Positions 5,829 through 12,279 of a stretch of DNA of 12,661 bases are shown one piece after another; position 1 is the stretch's first letter, and every line of letters starts with the position of its first letter. The stretch lies in the NCBI GenBank assembly GCA_013696365.1, contig JACCYS010000254.1, positions 1 to 12,661 of the forward strand, read 5' to 3'. The notes beneath the pieces were generated by a model. That model searched no databases, had not been told where the DNA came from, and worked only from the letters and a program-made list of their open reading frames with translations. The DNA is from Nocardioidaceae bacterium. GTDB lineage: Bacteria; Actinomycetota; Actinomycetes; Propionibacteriales; Nocardioidaceae. Made by a program: the position numbers and the translations under genes.

Positions 5829-6645
5829 ACTCCACCACCGACCCGATCCAGCGGGTGAGCGACCCGGACGACCCACGACTCGCCGACTACCACGGCTTGC
5901 GTGATGTCACCTTGCGCCGCAGCCTCGAGGCCGAGCGGGGCCTATTCATCGCCGAGGGTGAGAAGGTAATCAGGCGCGCCGTCGAGGCCGGCTACCGGCC
6001 GCGGTCCTTCCTGCTGTCCGAGCGCTGGCTGTCCGGGCTGCGTGACCTGACAGGGGCCGGTGCCGCCCCCCCTGTTTCGTGGTCACCGAGCAACTGGCTG
6101 AGCAGGTCACCGGTTTTCATGTGCACCGTGGGGCGCTGGCCTGCATGCACCGTAAGCCGCTCCCGCAACCTGCGGAGCTGCTCGACGGGGCCGCCCGGGT
6201 GCTGGTGCTCGAAGACCTCGTCGAGCACACCAACGTCGGCGCCGCCCTGCGCTGTGCGGCCGCGCTCGGGATCGATGCGGCGTTGCTCTCACCCCGATGT
6301 GCCGACCCGCTGTACCGCCGAGCGGTCAAGGTGTCGATGGGGGCGCTGCTCGCGCTGCCCTGGACCCGCGTGGCCGACTGGTGGGAGGCGGTGCCGCAGC
6401 TGACCGCCGCCGGCTTCACCACGGTCGCGCTGACCCCCGACCCGTCCGCCATTGACCTGGCCCAGGTGCCGATCGACCGCCCCATCGCGCTGTTGATCGG
6501 CTCCGAGGGGCCGGGGCTGTCCAGCCGATGGCGGTGCGCCGCGGACATCCGGGCGCGGATACCGATGACTGCAGGCGTGGACTCACTCAACGTGGCTGCC
6601 GCCGCTGCGGTGGCGTGTTATGCACTGGCGGACGGCAGACCCTGA
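5825..6645 (+). CDS. SpoU/TrmH-family 23S rRNA (2'-O- or guanosine) methyltransferase, frame-disrupted
   Basis: Two frames together encode one SpoU-type methyltransferase of about 273 aa, the usual family length. Residues 1-83 (frame starting GTG 5825, overlapping the cobA stop) hold the N-terminal substrate-binding part, including GLFIAEGEKVIRRAVEAG (39-56). The rest continues one frame back after the C7 run at 6066-6072, starting FVVTEQLAEQVTGFHVHRG. The three knotted-domain motifs are intact there: EHTNVGAALRCAAALG, LLIGSEGPGL and IPMTAGVDSLNVAAA. One additional C would restore the full protein; as printed, the first frame runs on to a stop at 6403. The run C-CCC-CCT also fits a -1 slippage heptamer. 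Sequence error or recent mutation is most likely, since both halves look fully conserved. Members 2'-O-methylate rRNA or tRNA with SAM; the exact nucleotide is unknown. Confidence 0.85.
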
Positions 6646-6656
6646 GGGTCACCGTC
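6631..6656 (+). terminator. Hairpin with the rRNA-methyltransferase stop codon as its loop
   Basis: GACGG (6631-6635) pairs with CCGTC (6652-6656), and GACCC (6638-6642) pairs with GGGTC (6646-6650). They are separated by a small 2x1 internal loop, and the terminal triloop is exactly the TGA stop (6643-6645). It lies at the convergent junction with the deformylase gene and has no U-tract. It is a candidate terminator, possibly acting in both directions. Confidence 0.45.
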
Positions 6657-6693
6657 GCTTGCGAAGATCGCCAGCACCTGTTGATGCAACCGT

Positions 6694-7281
6694 CTAGGTC
6701 TCGCGGGGCGTCTCGGTCGCCGCGCTCACCGGCCAGTCCGGGGGGAAGTCGTCGGCCCGAGACGCTGCCTCGTCGGCTAGCCGTCTGCTCCATTTGCGGG
6801 CCAGCCGGTCGCCGAAGACGATGCCGGACAGGTGGTCGGACTCGTGCTGCAGGCAGCGCGCGAGCAGCCCGTCACCCTCGTAGGCCACCGGGGTGCCGTC
6901 GATCCCGAGGCCCTCGACGCGGGCCCAGTCGGGGCGCGCGCAGGGCACGAAGGCGCCGGGCAGCGACAGGCACCCCTCTTCGCCGTCGTCGAGTGTCCGC
7001 TGATGACCCTCGGGCAGGATCACGTGTGGGTTGCACACCACTCCCTGCTGATGCCGATGGTCGGCGTCGGGGCAGTCGAAGACGAAGACCGCCAGGTCGA
7101 CGCCCACCTGGTTGGCAGCAAGCCCAACACCGTCGGCTGCCCGCATCGTCGCCACCATGTCGGTGACCAGCCGGGCCAGCTCGGCATCGAATGACGTGAC
7201 CGGCCGCAGCGGCCGGTGCATGACCGGCTCGCTCCACCGGGTGATGGGCCGGACGGTGCCACCTGCTGGGAGCTCTCTCAC
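6694..7281 (-). CDS. def: Peptide deformylase
   Basis: All three deformylase motifs are present: GVGLAANQ (51-58), EGCLS (102-106, metal ligand Cys104) and HESDH (146-150, ligands His146 and His150, catalytic Glu147). The enzyme removes the N-formyl group from nascent proteins with a bound metal ion. Total length is 195 aa from GTG 7281, and the C-terminal tail ending PPDWPVSAATETPRET is normal for actinobacterial versions. GTG 7281 is preferred because a TACCCT hexamer lies 8 nt upstream. GTG 7317 would add 12 residues (VHDRHAPLPSPL), and no Shine-Dalgarno sequence supports either. It converges with the rRNA methyltransferase gene and is divergent from the YihY gene. Actinobacteria often carry more than one def gene, so I cannot say whether this is the main one. 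Confidence 0.93.
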   Translation of the reverse strand: MRELPAGGTVRPITRWSEPVMHRPLRPVTSFDAELARLVTDMVATMRAADGVGLAANQVGVDLAVFVFDCPDADHRHQQGVVCNPHVILPEGHQRTLDDGEEGCLSLPGAFVPCARPDWARVEGLGIDGTPVAYEGDGLLARCLQHESDHLSGIVFGDRLARKWSRRLADEAASRADDFPPDWPVSAATETPRET

Positions 7282-7289
7282 GAGTGGTG

Positions 7290-7295
7290 AGGGTA
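7290..7295 (-). promoter_or_regulatory. -10 element TACCCT of def
   Basis: TACCCT on the minus strand lies 8 nt before the GTG at 7281, supporting that start and a leaderless or near-leaderless mRNA. If GTG 7317 is the true start, this hexamer lies inside the gene and is meaningless. Confidence 0.3.
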
Positions 7296-7382
7296 GTGGA
7301 GCGTGGCGATCATGCACCGCTTCGTTAGGCCGGGGCCTGCACGGGTACCGGCACCAAGACTGCAGCGAAAGGCGACATCACG

Positions 7383-8350
7383 ATGGCGAGCGATTCCGAC
7401 ACCCGACGCGCGGATTATCAGCCTGAGGGTGCCGACCCGAAAGCGTCGACGTTCAGCACGCTCAAGCGCACAGTGCAGGAGTTCAGCGAGGACAACTTGA
7501 CCGACTGGGCTGCGGCGCTGACCTACTACGGCCTGCTGTCGTTGTTCCCTGCGCTGATCGCGATGGTGTCGGTTATGGGCCTCGTGGGCGACCCTGCCAC
7601 CGTCACCAAGACGATCACCGACGTCGTGACCCAGCTCGGTCCGAAGTCCGCGGCCGACGCGCTGTCCGGGCCGATCAAGTCGATCACGTCCAATCCCACC
7701 GGCGCGGGCATCGCGTTAATCGCCGGCCTCGCGGGTGCGCTGTGGTCGGCGTCCGGGTACGTCGGCGCCTTCATGCGGGCGTCGCAGATCATCTGGGAGA
7801 CCCCCGAGGGCCGGCCGATCTGGAAGTTGCGGCCGCTACAGCTGCTGGTGACCTTGGTGATGATCGTGCTGACCGCAGTGGTCGCCCTCTCGCTGGTGCT
7901 CACCGGGCCGATCGTGCAGGCCGTCGCCGCACCGCTCGGGCTGGGCAGCACTGCGGTGACGATCTGGGACTACGCCAAGTGGCCGGTGCTGGTGCTGATC
8001 GTGCTTGTCATCATCGACGTCCTGTACTTCGCCGCCCCAACGTCAAGCAGCGCGGCTTCGGCTGGCTGACCAAGGGGGCACTGCTGGCGCTCGTGGTCTG
8101 GCTGATCGCATCGGTCGCGTTCGCCTTCTTCGTGGCCAACTTCGGCTCGTACAACACGACGTACGGGAGCCTCGCAGGTCTGGTGGTCTTCCTGGTCTGG
8201 CTGTGGATCACCAACGTCGCGGTGCTGCTCGGCATGGAGTTCAACGCCGAGCGTGAACGCAGCGCCGAGTTGTCCGAGGGCGTGGTCGGCGCCGAGCGGG
8301 AGATTCAAGGGCGTCCGCGGGCCGAGCCGAAGGAACAACGGACCACCTAA
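7383..8350 (+). CDS. YihY/BrkB family inner-membrane protein, frame-disrupted
   Basis: The two frames together give one YihY-type protein of about 322 aa with six membrane helices. The cytoplasmic N-terminus (1-45) leads into ALTYYGLLSLFPALIAMVSV, the family hallmark, and four helices lie before the break. After VLYFAAP the protein continues in the previous frame as NVKQRGFGWLT, followed by two more helices and GMEFNAERERSAEL. The break is at the C4 run 8035-8038, where one additional C restores the expected FAAPNVKQRG. As printed, translation stops at 8069, losing the last two helices. An AAAGG (7368-7372) lies 10 nt before ATG 7383 as a weak ribosome-binding site. The family was once annotated as ribonuclease BN, but that is not its function; a transport or envelope role is suspected and unproven. 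Confidence 0.85.
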
Positions 8351-8359
8351 CGGTCCGTT
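8337..8359 (+). terminator. Hairpin with the YihY-gene stop codon in its loop
   Basis: Perfect 8-bp arms AACGGACC (8337-8344) and GGTCCGTT (8352-8359) enclose a 7-nt loop with the TAA stop at 8348-8350. It lies between two same-strand genes, 41 bp before the next start. With no U-tract it would be an atypical intrinsic terminator. Confidence 0.5.
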
Positions 8360-8386
8360 CGCTGGGCAGCCGTGCTCACGGGGGCC

Positions 8387-8392
8387 TAGTTT
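8387..8392 (+). promoter_or_regulatory. -10 element TAGTTT of the NYN-domain gene
   Basis: TAGTTT is followed by 7 nt and the GTG at 8400, just after the YihY-gene hairpin. This gives the downstream gene its own promoter and a leaderless start. Confidence 0.4.
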
Positions 8393-8399
8393 GCTGTCC

Positions 8400-8981
8400 G
8401 TGGACCCGGCCAGTGAAAGCACAGCGGAGTCGTCGACGTACCTGCTTGTTGACGGCGAGAACATCGACGCGACATTGGGCAGCAGCGTCCTTGGTCGACG
8501 GCCGAACCCGGACGAGCGTCCCCGGTGGGAGCGTCTGCGGGACTATGTGGCTGAGGCGTGGGACCAACCAGTCACGGGCCTGTTCTTTCTGAACGCCAGC
8601 TCGGGTCATCTGCCCGCCGCTTTCCTGCAGGCGCTGACCGCGCTGCAGTACCGCCCGATCCCGCTGGCCGGTCCTCCCGGCGAAAAGGTGGTCGACATCG
8701 GCATCCAGCGCACCCTCGACGCGCTGCAGACGCGCCCGGGTGACGTCATGCTGGCCAGCCACGACGGTGACTTCGTGCCGCACATCGCACGGCTCTGCGG
8801 GACGGACCGTCGCGTCGGGGTTGTGGGTTTTCGGGAGTTCTTGAACCTGCGGTTCACCGAGCTGGTGGCCGACGGCCTGAAAATTGTCGATCTGGAGTCG
8901 GATGTGCGGGCGTTCAACACGGTGTTGCCGCGGGTTCGGATCATCGACCTGGACGACTTCGACCCGGTCGCCTTCCTGTAG
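8400..8981 (+). CDS. NYN domain protein (LabA/DUF88-like, PIN-fold putative nuclease)
   Basis: The product (193 aa) begins with the NYN signature YLLVDGENID (14-23, Asp18). It continues with LFFLNASSGHLP (61-72), EKVVDIGIQRTLDAL (95-109, Asp99) and LASHDGDFVPHI (118-129, Asp122 and Asp124). These acidic residues form the metal-binding site of PIN/NYN-fold nucleases, and all are present, so activity on RNA is plausible. The C-terminal PRVRIIDLDDFDPVAFL is also well ordered. The actual substrate is unknown. The frame is open upstream to an ATG at 8253 inside the YihY gene, but that extension is low-complexity. GTG 8400 is chosen because of the TAGTTT 7 nt upstream; TTG 8391 with a G-rich stretch before it is the alternative. 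It converges with bioD, leaving a gap of 13 bp. Confidence 0.85.
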   Translation: MDPASESTAESSTYLLVDGENIDATLGSSVLGRRPNPDERPRWERLRDYVAEAWDQPVTGLFFLNASSGHLPAAFLQALTALQYRPIPLAGPPGEKVVDIGIQRTLDALQTRPGDVMLASHDGDFVPHIARLCGTDRRVGVVGFREFLNLRFTELVADGLKIVDLESDVRAFNTVLPRVRIIDLDDFDPVAFL

Positions 8982-8990
8982 GCCCACCCG

Positions 8991-9002
8991 GCGGTCATCC
9001 GC
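8991..9002 (-). terminator. Short hairpin with the bioD stop codon in its loop (weak)
   Basis: GCGG (8991-8994) and CCGC (8999-9002) enclose a 4-nt loop that contains the bioD stop codon (8995-8997). Four base pairs alone are weak. It is listed because three stronger hairpins in the window have the same layout, and it sits at the tight convergent junction with the NYN gene. Confidence 0.2.
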
Positions 9003-9705
9003 GCATTTCGTACCAGGTGGGGGCCTGGCGCCGGAACTCCTCGGGCGTCAGGTCGCCGGCACCGGCCGGGATGGCCGCGAGCAGGGGCACCTGGGTGATC
9101 CGGGGCAGATCCTCGCGGTTGGTGGCGGCGGCCAGGTCGGGTTCGATCGGCCACGAGCCGATCACCAGCCCACCCACATCCAGCCCGGCAGCACGGACTC
9201 CGTCCACGGTCAATACGGTGTGGTTGAGCGTGCCGAGCCCGGCCCGGACCACCACGATGACCTCGACGTCGCCGTGCGCCTGCAGGACGCGCCCGATGTC
9301 GAGCAGCGTCCCGCCGCCCCGGTCCAGGCGCACCGCCACACCCCCGGCGCCCTCGACGAGCACCATGTCTGCGTCGGCCGTCGAGGCGGCGGCCACAGTG
9401 CGCTCCGCGAGCTCGGCCACGGGAGGCAACTCGGTCCCCGAGCGAAGTCCCGCCGACTCCGGCGCCAGCGGCTCGGGCAGGCGCACCAGCTCGTAGGCCT
9501 GCCGGATATCCGCCAGCCGGCGGATCACGTCGACGTCGCCGGGCTCGTCCGTCTGGATGCCGGTCTGGGTCGGCTTGACCACGGCCACACGGTGACCGGC
9601 CGCGCGGTGCCACACCGTGAGCGCCGCGGTGGTGATCGTCTTCCCGACCTCGGTGTCGGTGCCGGTGACGAGCACAAAGCGGGGTGGCCTGGTCGTTTCA
9701 GTCAT
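8995..9705 (-). CDS. bioD: Dethiobiotin synthetase
   Basis: The 236-aa product carries the ATP-binding P-loop GTDTEVGKT (15-23), the conserved lysine in AVVKPTQTG (Lys44) and VEGAGG (117-122), the signature set of BioD. The enzyme closes the ureido ring of 7,8-diaminopelargonate with CO2 and ATP to give dethiobiotin. It is the last gene of the bioA-bioF-bioD operon. Its ATG (9703-9705) lies inside the end of bioF, giving an 8-bp overlap (9698-9705) and probable translational coupling. The C-terminus ends in LTPEEFRRQAPTWYEMRG, ordinary for actinobacterial BioD. Confidence 0.96.
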   Translation of the reverse strand: MTETTRPPRFVLVTGTDTEVGKTITTAALTVWHRAAGHRVAVVKPTQTGIQTDEPGDVDVIRRLADIRQAYELVRLPEPLAPESAGLRSGTELPPVAELAERTVAAASTADADMVLVEGAGGVAVRLDRGGGTLLDIGRVLQAHGDVEVIVVVRAGLGTLNHTVLTVDGVRAAGLDVGGLVIGSWPIEPDLAAATNREDLPRITQVPLLAAIPAGAGDLTPEEFRRQAPTWYEMRG

Positions 9706-10816
9706 CCAGCACCGCCTTCAGGGTGTCAGTCGCCTGCGCCACCACGTGGTCGATGAGGGTGGCGTGCGCGGTCAGCCGCAGCCGCGAGACCCCGTCGGGC
9801 ACCGAGGGAGGTCGGAAGCAGCCGACCAGCAGCCCACGGTCGCGCAACGCGGCCTGTGCCCGCACTGCGGCATCGGGCGAGGTCATCGGCACCGGCACGA
9901 TCGCGCCAGCGGTTGGCGGCACCTCGCAGGCATCGGAGAGCTGTGCCGCGCGGCGGCGTACGTCGGCTGCCATCTGCGGAGTCTCGCGCAGCAGCTCGAG
10001 GGCGGCCAGAGCGGCCGCGGTCGAGGCCGGACTCAGCCCGGTGTCGAAGATGAACGGCCGAGCGGTGTTCACGAGATGGTTCACGACCGCCCGGCTGCCA
10101 AGCACGGCACCGCCCTGACTCCCCAGCGACTTGGACAGCGTGATCGTGACGACCACGTCTGCAGGGTGCGAACGCCCCGCCAACAGGCCGAGCCCATGGG
10201 TCCCTGCGACTCCGAGCGCGTGCGCCTCGTCGACCACCAAGGTGGCGTCGTGCCGGGCGCAGACGGCGGCCAGCTCGTCGAGCGGGGCGGCGTCGCCCAG
10301 CACGGAGAAGATCGACTCGGTGAGCACCAGGGCCCGCGGCTGGCGTCGGCCCGCCAGCGCTGTATCCACGGCTGCCGGGTCGGTATGCGGGACGACCGTC
10401 ACCTGGCCGCGGGCCAGCCGGCAGGCGTCCACCAGCGAGGCGTGCACGTGGGCGTCGGAGACGACGAGCGTGTCGGCGTCGGCCAGGGCGGTGACTGCGG
10501 CCAGGTTCGCGTGGTAGCCGGTCGACGTCACCAGCGCCGCCTCGTGTCCGAGCGACTCGGCAAGCCGTTCCTCGAGCGCCTGGTGCAGCTGCAGGGTGCC
10601 GGTGACCAGTCGGGAAGCACCGGCGCCAGCCCCCCACCGTTCGGTCGCCGCCACCGCGGCTTCGACCACCCGCGGGTCCCAGGCCAGGCCCAGGTAGTCG
10701 TTGCCGGCCAGATCGATGGCGTCTGGCCGCGGTCCACGCGGCGCCAGCTGCCGCTGGGTTCCGGCCGCTGCCCGTGCTGCCGCGCGCGCGGCGAGCCAGT
10801 CGTCGAGTGCTTTCAT
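9698..10816 (-). CDS. bioF: 8-amino-7-oxononanoate synthase (KAPA synthase)
   Basis: This 372-aa PLP enzyme of the alpha-oxoamine synthase family condenses a pimeloyl thioester with alanine to 8-amino-7-oxononanoate. Visible features include the N-terminal AGNDYLGLA (37-45), the glycine-rich GAGASRLVTG (64-73) and SDAHVHASLVD (120-130). VVDEAHALG (194-202, Asp196 and His199) contacts PLP, and Lys229 in TLSKSLGSQGG binds the cofactor. Its ATG overlaps the bioA stop codon in an ATGA quartet (10813-10816), and its 3' end overlaps bioD. The match to BioF rather than 5-aminolevulinate synthase or KBL rests on sequence and on its position between bioA and bioD. Confidence 0.96.
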   Translation of the reverse strand: MKALDDWLAARAAARAAAGTQRQLAPRGPRPDAIDLAGNDYLGLAWDPRVVEAAVAATERWGAGAGASRLVTGTLQLHQALEERLAESLGHEAALVTSTGYHANLAAVTALADADTLVVSDAHVHASLVDACRLARGQVTVVPHTDPAAVDTALAGRRQPRALVLTESIFSVLGDAAPLDELAAVCARHDATLVVDEAHALGVAGTHGLGLLAGRSHPADVVVTITLSKSLGSQGGAVLGSRAVVNHLVNTARPFIFDTGLSPASTAAALAALELLRETPQMAADVRRRAAQLSDACEVPPTAGAIVPVPMTSPDAAVRAQAALRDRGLLVGCFRPPSVPDGVSRLRLTAHATLIDHVVAQATDTLKAVLDD

Positions 10817-12111
10817 GTCGACACCTCACCCCGTACGGCGGTGCCGATGGCGTCGGTGATCGCGCGCACGTCGTCCGCGGCGGTCACGTACGGAGGCATC
10901 GTGTAGACGAGATCGCGGAACGGGCGCAGCCACACGCCCTGCTGCAGCGCTGCTTCGGTGGCCCGCCCGACGTCGACCGGTCGGTCCAGCTGCACGACAC
11001 CGACCGCGCCGAGCACGCGCACGTCGCGCACCCCGGGCAGCGCGGCCAGCGGTCGCAGGCCGTCCTCCAGGCCGGTCGAGACCGCGGCGACCTGGTCGGC
11101 CCACCCGGCCGAGATGAGCAGGTCGATGCTCGCGCCGGCGACCGCGCAGGCGAGCGGGTTGCCCATGTAGGTCGGGCCGTGCATCAGCACGCCGGACTCC
11201 GATGCCGCGATCGCGTGCGCGACCGCGGTGGTGACGACGACGGCCGACAGTGTGAGGTAGCCGCCGGTCAGCGCCTTGCCGACACACATGATGTCCGGTG
11301 TCACGCCGGCGTGGTCGGCCGCGAACAGCGCACCCGTGCGGCCGAAGCCGGTGGCGATCTCGTCCAGCACCAGCAACAGGCCGTGCTCGTCGCACACCGC
11401 ACGTAGCACCCCTAGGCAGGCGGGGTCGTAGACGTGCATGCCGCCAGCGCCTTGCAACACCGGCTCGGCCACCACAGCCGCCAGCTCGTGGCGGTGCTCC
11501 TCGGCCAGCTCACCCACCGTTTGTGCCCAACCGTCGACGTCACCGCCTGGCGCGGGGGGTCGCGGAGCGAAGACCTGTCGCGGCAGGGTCGCGGCGAACA
11601 TCGAGTGCATGCCGCTCACCGGGTCGCATACCGACATCGCGCCGTAGGTGTCGCCGTGATAGCCACCGCGCAGGCTCAGCATCCGGGTTCGCTCCGGCTG
11701 CCCGCGGCCGCGCTGGACCTGCAGCGCCATCTTCAGCGCCACCTCCACGGCCACCGAGCCGGAGTCGGCGAGAAACACCTGCTCCAGCCCCGGTGGCGTC
11801 AGCTCGACCAGCCGGCGGGCCAGATCCACCGCCGGAGCGTGCGTCAGCCCGCCGAACATCACGTGCGCCATCTGGTCGATCTGGTCGCGCGCCGCCGCGT
11901 CGAGCACGGGGTGCCGGTAGCCGTGCACTGCGCACCACCACGACGACATCGCGTCGACGACCTCGCGACCATCGGCCAGCCGCAGCCGGACGCCCCGCGC
12001 ACCGGTGACCTCTCGGGTGGTCGTGGGGTCGGTCATCGAGGTGTACGGATGCCATAGGTGCGCGCGGTCGTACGCAAGCAGGTCGGTGACGGCAGCGTTG
12101 GGAGAAGTCAT
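10813..12111 (-). CDS. bioA: Adenosylmethionine-8-amino-7-oxononanoate aminotransferase (DAPA synthase)
   Basis: The 432-aa class-III aminotransferase makes 7,8-diaminopelargonate, using S-adenosylmethionine as amino donor. BioA-specific marks are present: HLWHPYTSM near the N-terminus (18-26), the tryptophan pair in SSWWCAVHGY (56-65), and GGYHGD (149-154). Also present are DEIATGFGRTG (250-260, PLP-contacting Asp250), the Schiff-base Lys279 in VGKALTGGY, HGPTYMGNPLA (311-321) and RPFRDLVYTMPPY (396-408). These separate it from lysine- or GABA-type relatives. It is the first gene of bioA-bioF-bioD and divergent from bioB. A TAGCGT hexamer lies 9 nt upstream of ATG 12111 and no Shine-Dalgarno sequence is seen, so the leader is very short or absent. 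Confidence 0.97.
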   Translation of the reverse strand: MTSPNAAVTDLLAYDRAHLWHPYTSMTDPTTTREVTGARGVRLRLADGREVVDAMSSWWCAVHGYRHPVLDAAARDQIDQMAHVMFGGLTHAPAVDLARRLVELTPPGLEQVFLADSGSVAVEVALKMALQVQRGRGQPERTRMLSLRGGYHGDTYGAMSVCDPVSGMHSMFAATLPRQVFAPRPPAPGGDVDGWAQTVGELAEEHRHELAAVVAEPVLQGAGGMHVYDPACLGVLRAVCDEHGLLLVLDEIATGFGRTGALFAADHAGVTPDIMCVGKALTGGYLTLSAVVVTTAVAHAIAASESGVLMHGPTYMGNPLACAVAGASIDLLISAGWADQVAAVSTGLEDGLRPLAALPGVRDVRVLGAVGVVQLDRPVDVGRATEAALQQGVWLRPFRDLVYTMPPYVTAADDVRAITDAIGTAVRGEVST

Positions 12112-12120
12112 GTCGGGAGC

Positions 12121-12126
12121 ACGCTA
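12121..12126 (-). promoter_or_regulatory. -10 element TAGCGT of the bioAFD operon
   Basis: TAGCGT on the minus strand lies 9 nt before the bioA ATG, slightly further than at the other starts. It is the same hexamer as before the PEBP gene. The bio dyad begins 40 bp upstream of it. Confidence 0.35.
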
Positions 12127-12166
12127 GCGATCAAGGCCCTCGCAGACTCGGGATGTCCGCCGCGAC

Positions 12167-12219
12167 TCTCGACGTACTCACAACGGCTGTGACGCACACG
12201 CAGTGTGAGTACGTCGAGA
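12167..12219. repeat. 53-bp dyad (perfect 16-bp inverted repeat) between divergent bioA and bioB
   Basis: TCTCGACGTACTCACA at 12167-12182 is repeated in perfect inverted form at 12204-12219 (TGTGAGTACGTCGAGA), with a 21-nt spacer. Inside the spacer TGTG-ACG-CACA (12188-12198) is a second inverted repeat with the same centre (12193). The element sits almost exactly midway between the bioA and bioB start codons, upstream of both putative -10 hexamers. No gene ends here, so a terminator role makes little sense. I infer a shared operator for an unidentified biotin regulator. It does not resemble the BirA, BioQ or BioR sites I know. Confidence 0.7.
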
Positions 12220-12266
12220 TCGTTGCGGCACGACAGGGGGCGAAGACGCGGTGCCGGTGCTCCCAC

Positions 12267-12272
12267 TAGATT
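12267..12272 (+). promoter_or_regulatory. -10 element TAGATT of bioB
   Basis: TAGATT is followed by exactly 7 nt (GCCGATC) and the ATG at 12280. No Shine-Dalgarno sequence precedes the start, so a leaderless mRNA is likely. Confidence 0.45.
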
Positions 12273-12279
12273 GCCGATC

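Noticed and set aside
6676..6699. Hairpin around the def stop codon (GTTG-ATG-CAAC and ACC/GGT)
   Set aside because: Stems of only three to four pairs that do not enclose the stop cleanly; too weak to list as a terminator.
7318..7382. Promoter for the YihY gene
   Set aside because: I looked for a TANNNT hexamer at leaderless distance and found none; only a weak AAAGG ribosome-binding site is visible.
8253..8399. Earlier ATG start for the NYN gene inside the YihY gene
   Set aside because: The extra 49 residues are low-complexity and overlap a conserved coding region; the NYN domain needs none of them.
9617..10906. 429-codon plus-strand frame opposite bioF
   Set aside because: Antisense shadow rich in Arg, Gly and His, without motifs; bioF on the other strand is complete with all catalytic residues.
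12167..12219. Reading the bio dyad as an intrinsic terminator or insertion-element end
   Set aside because: Both flanking genes start here and none ends, no U-tract follows, and there is no transposase or target-site duplication.
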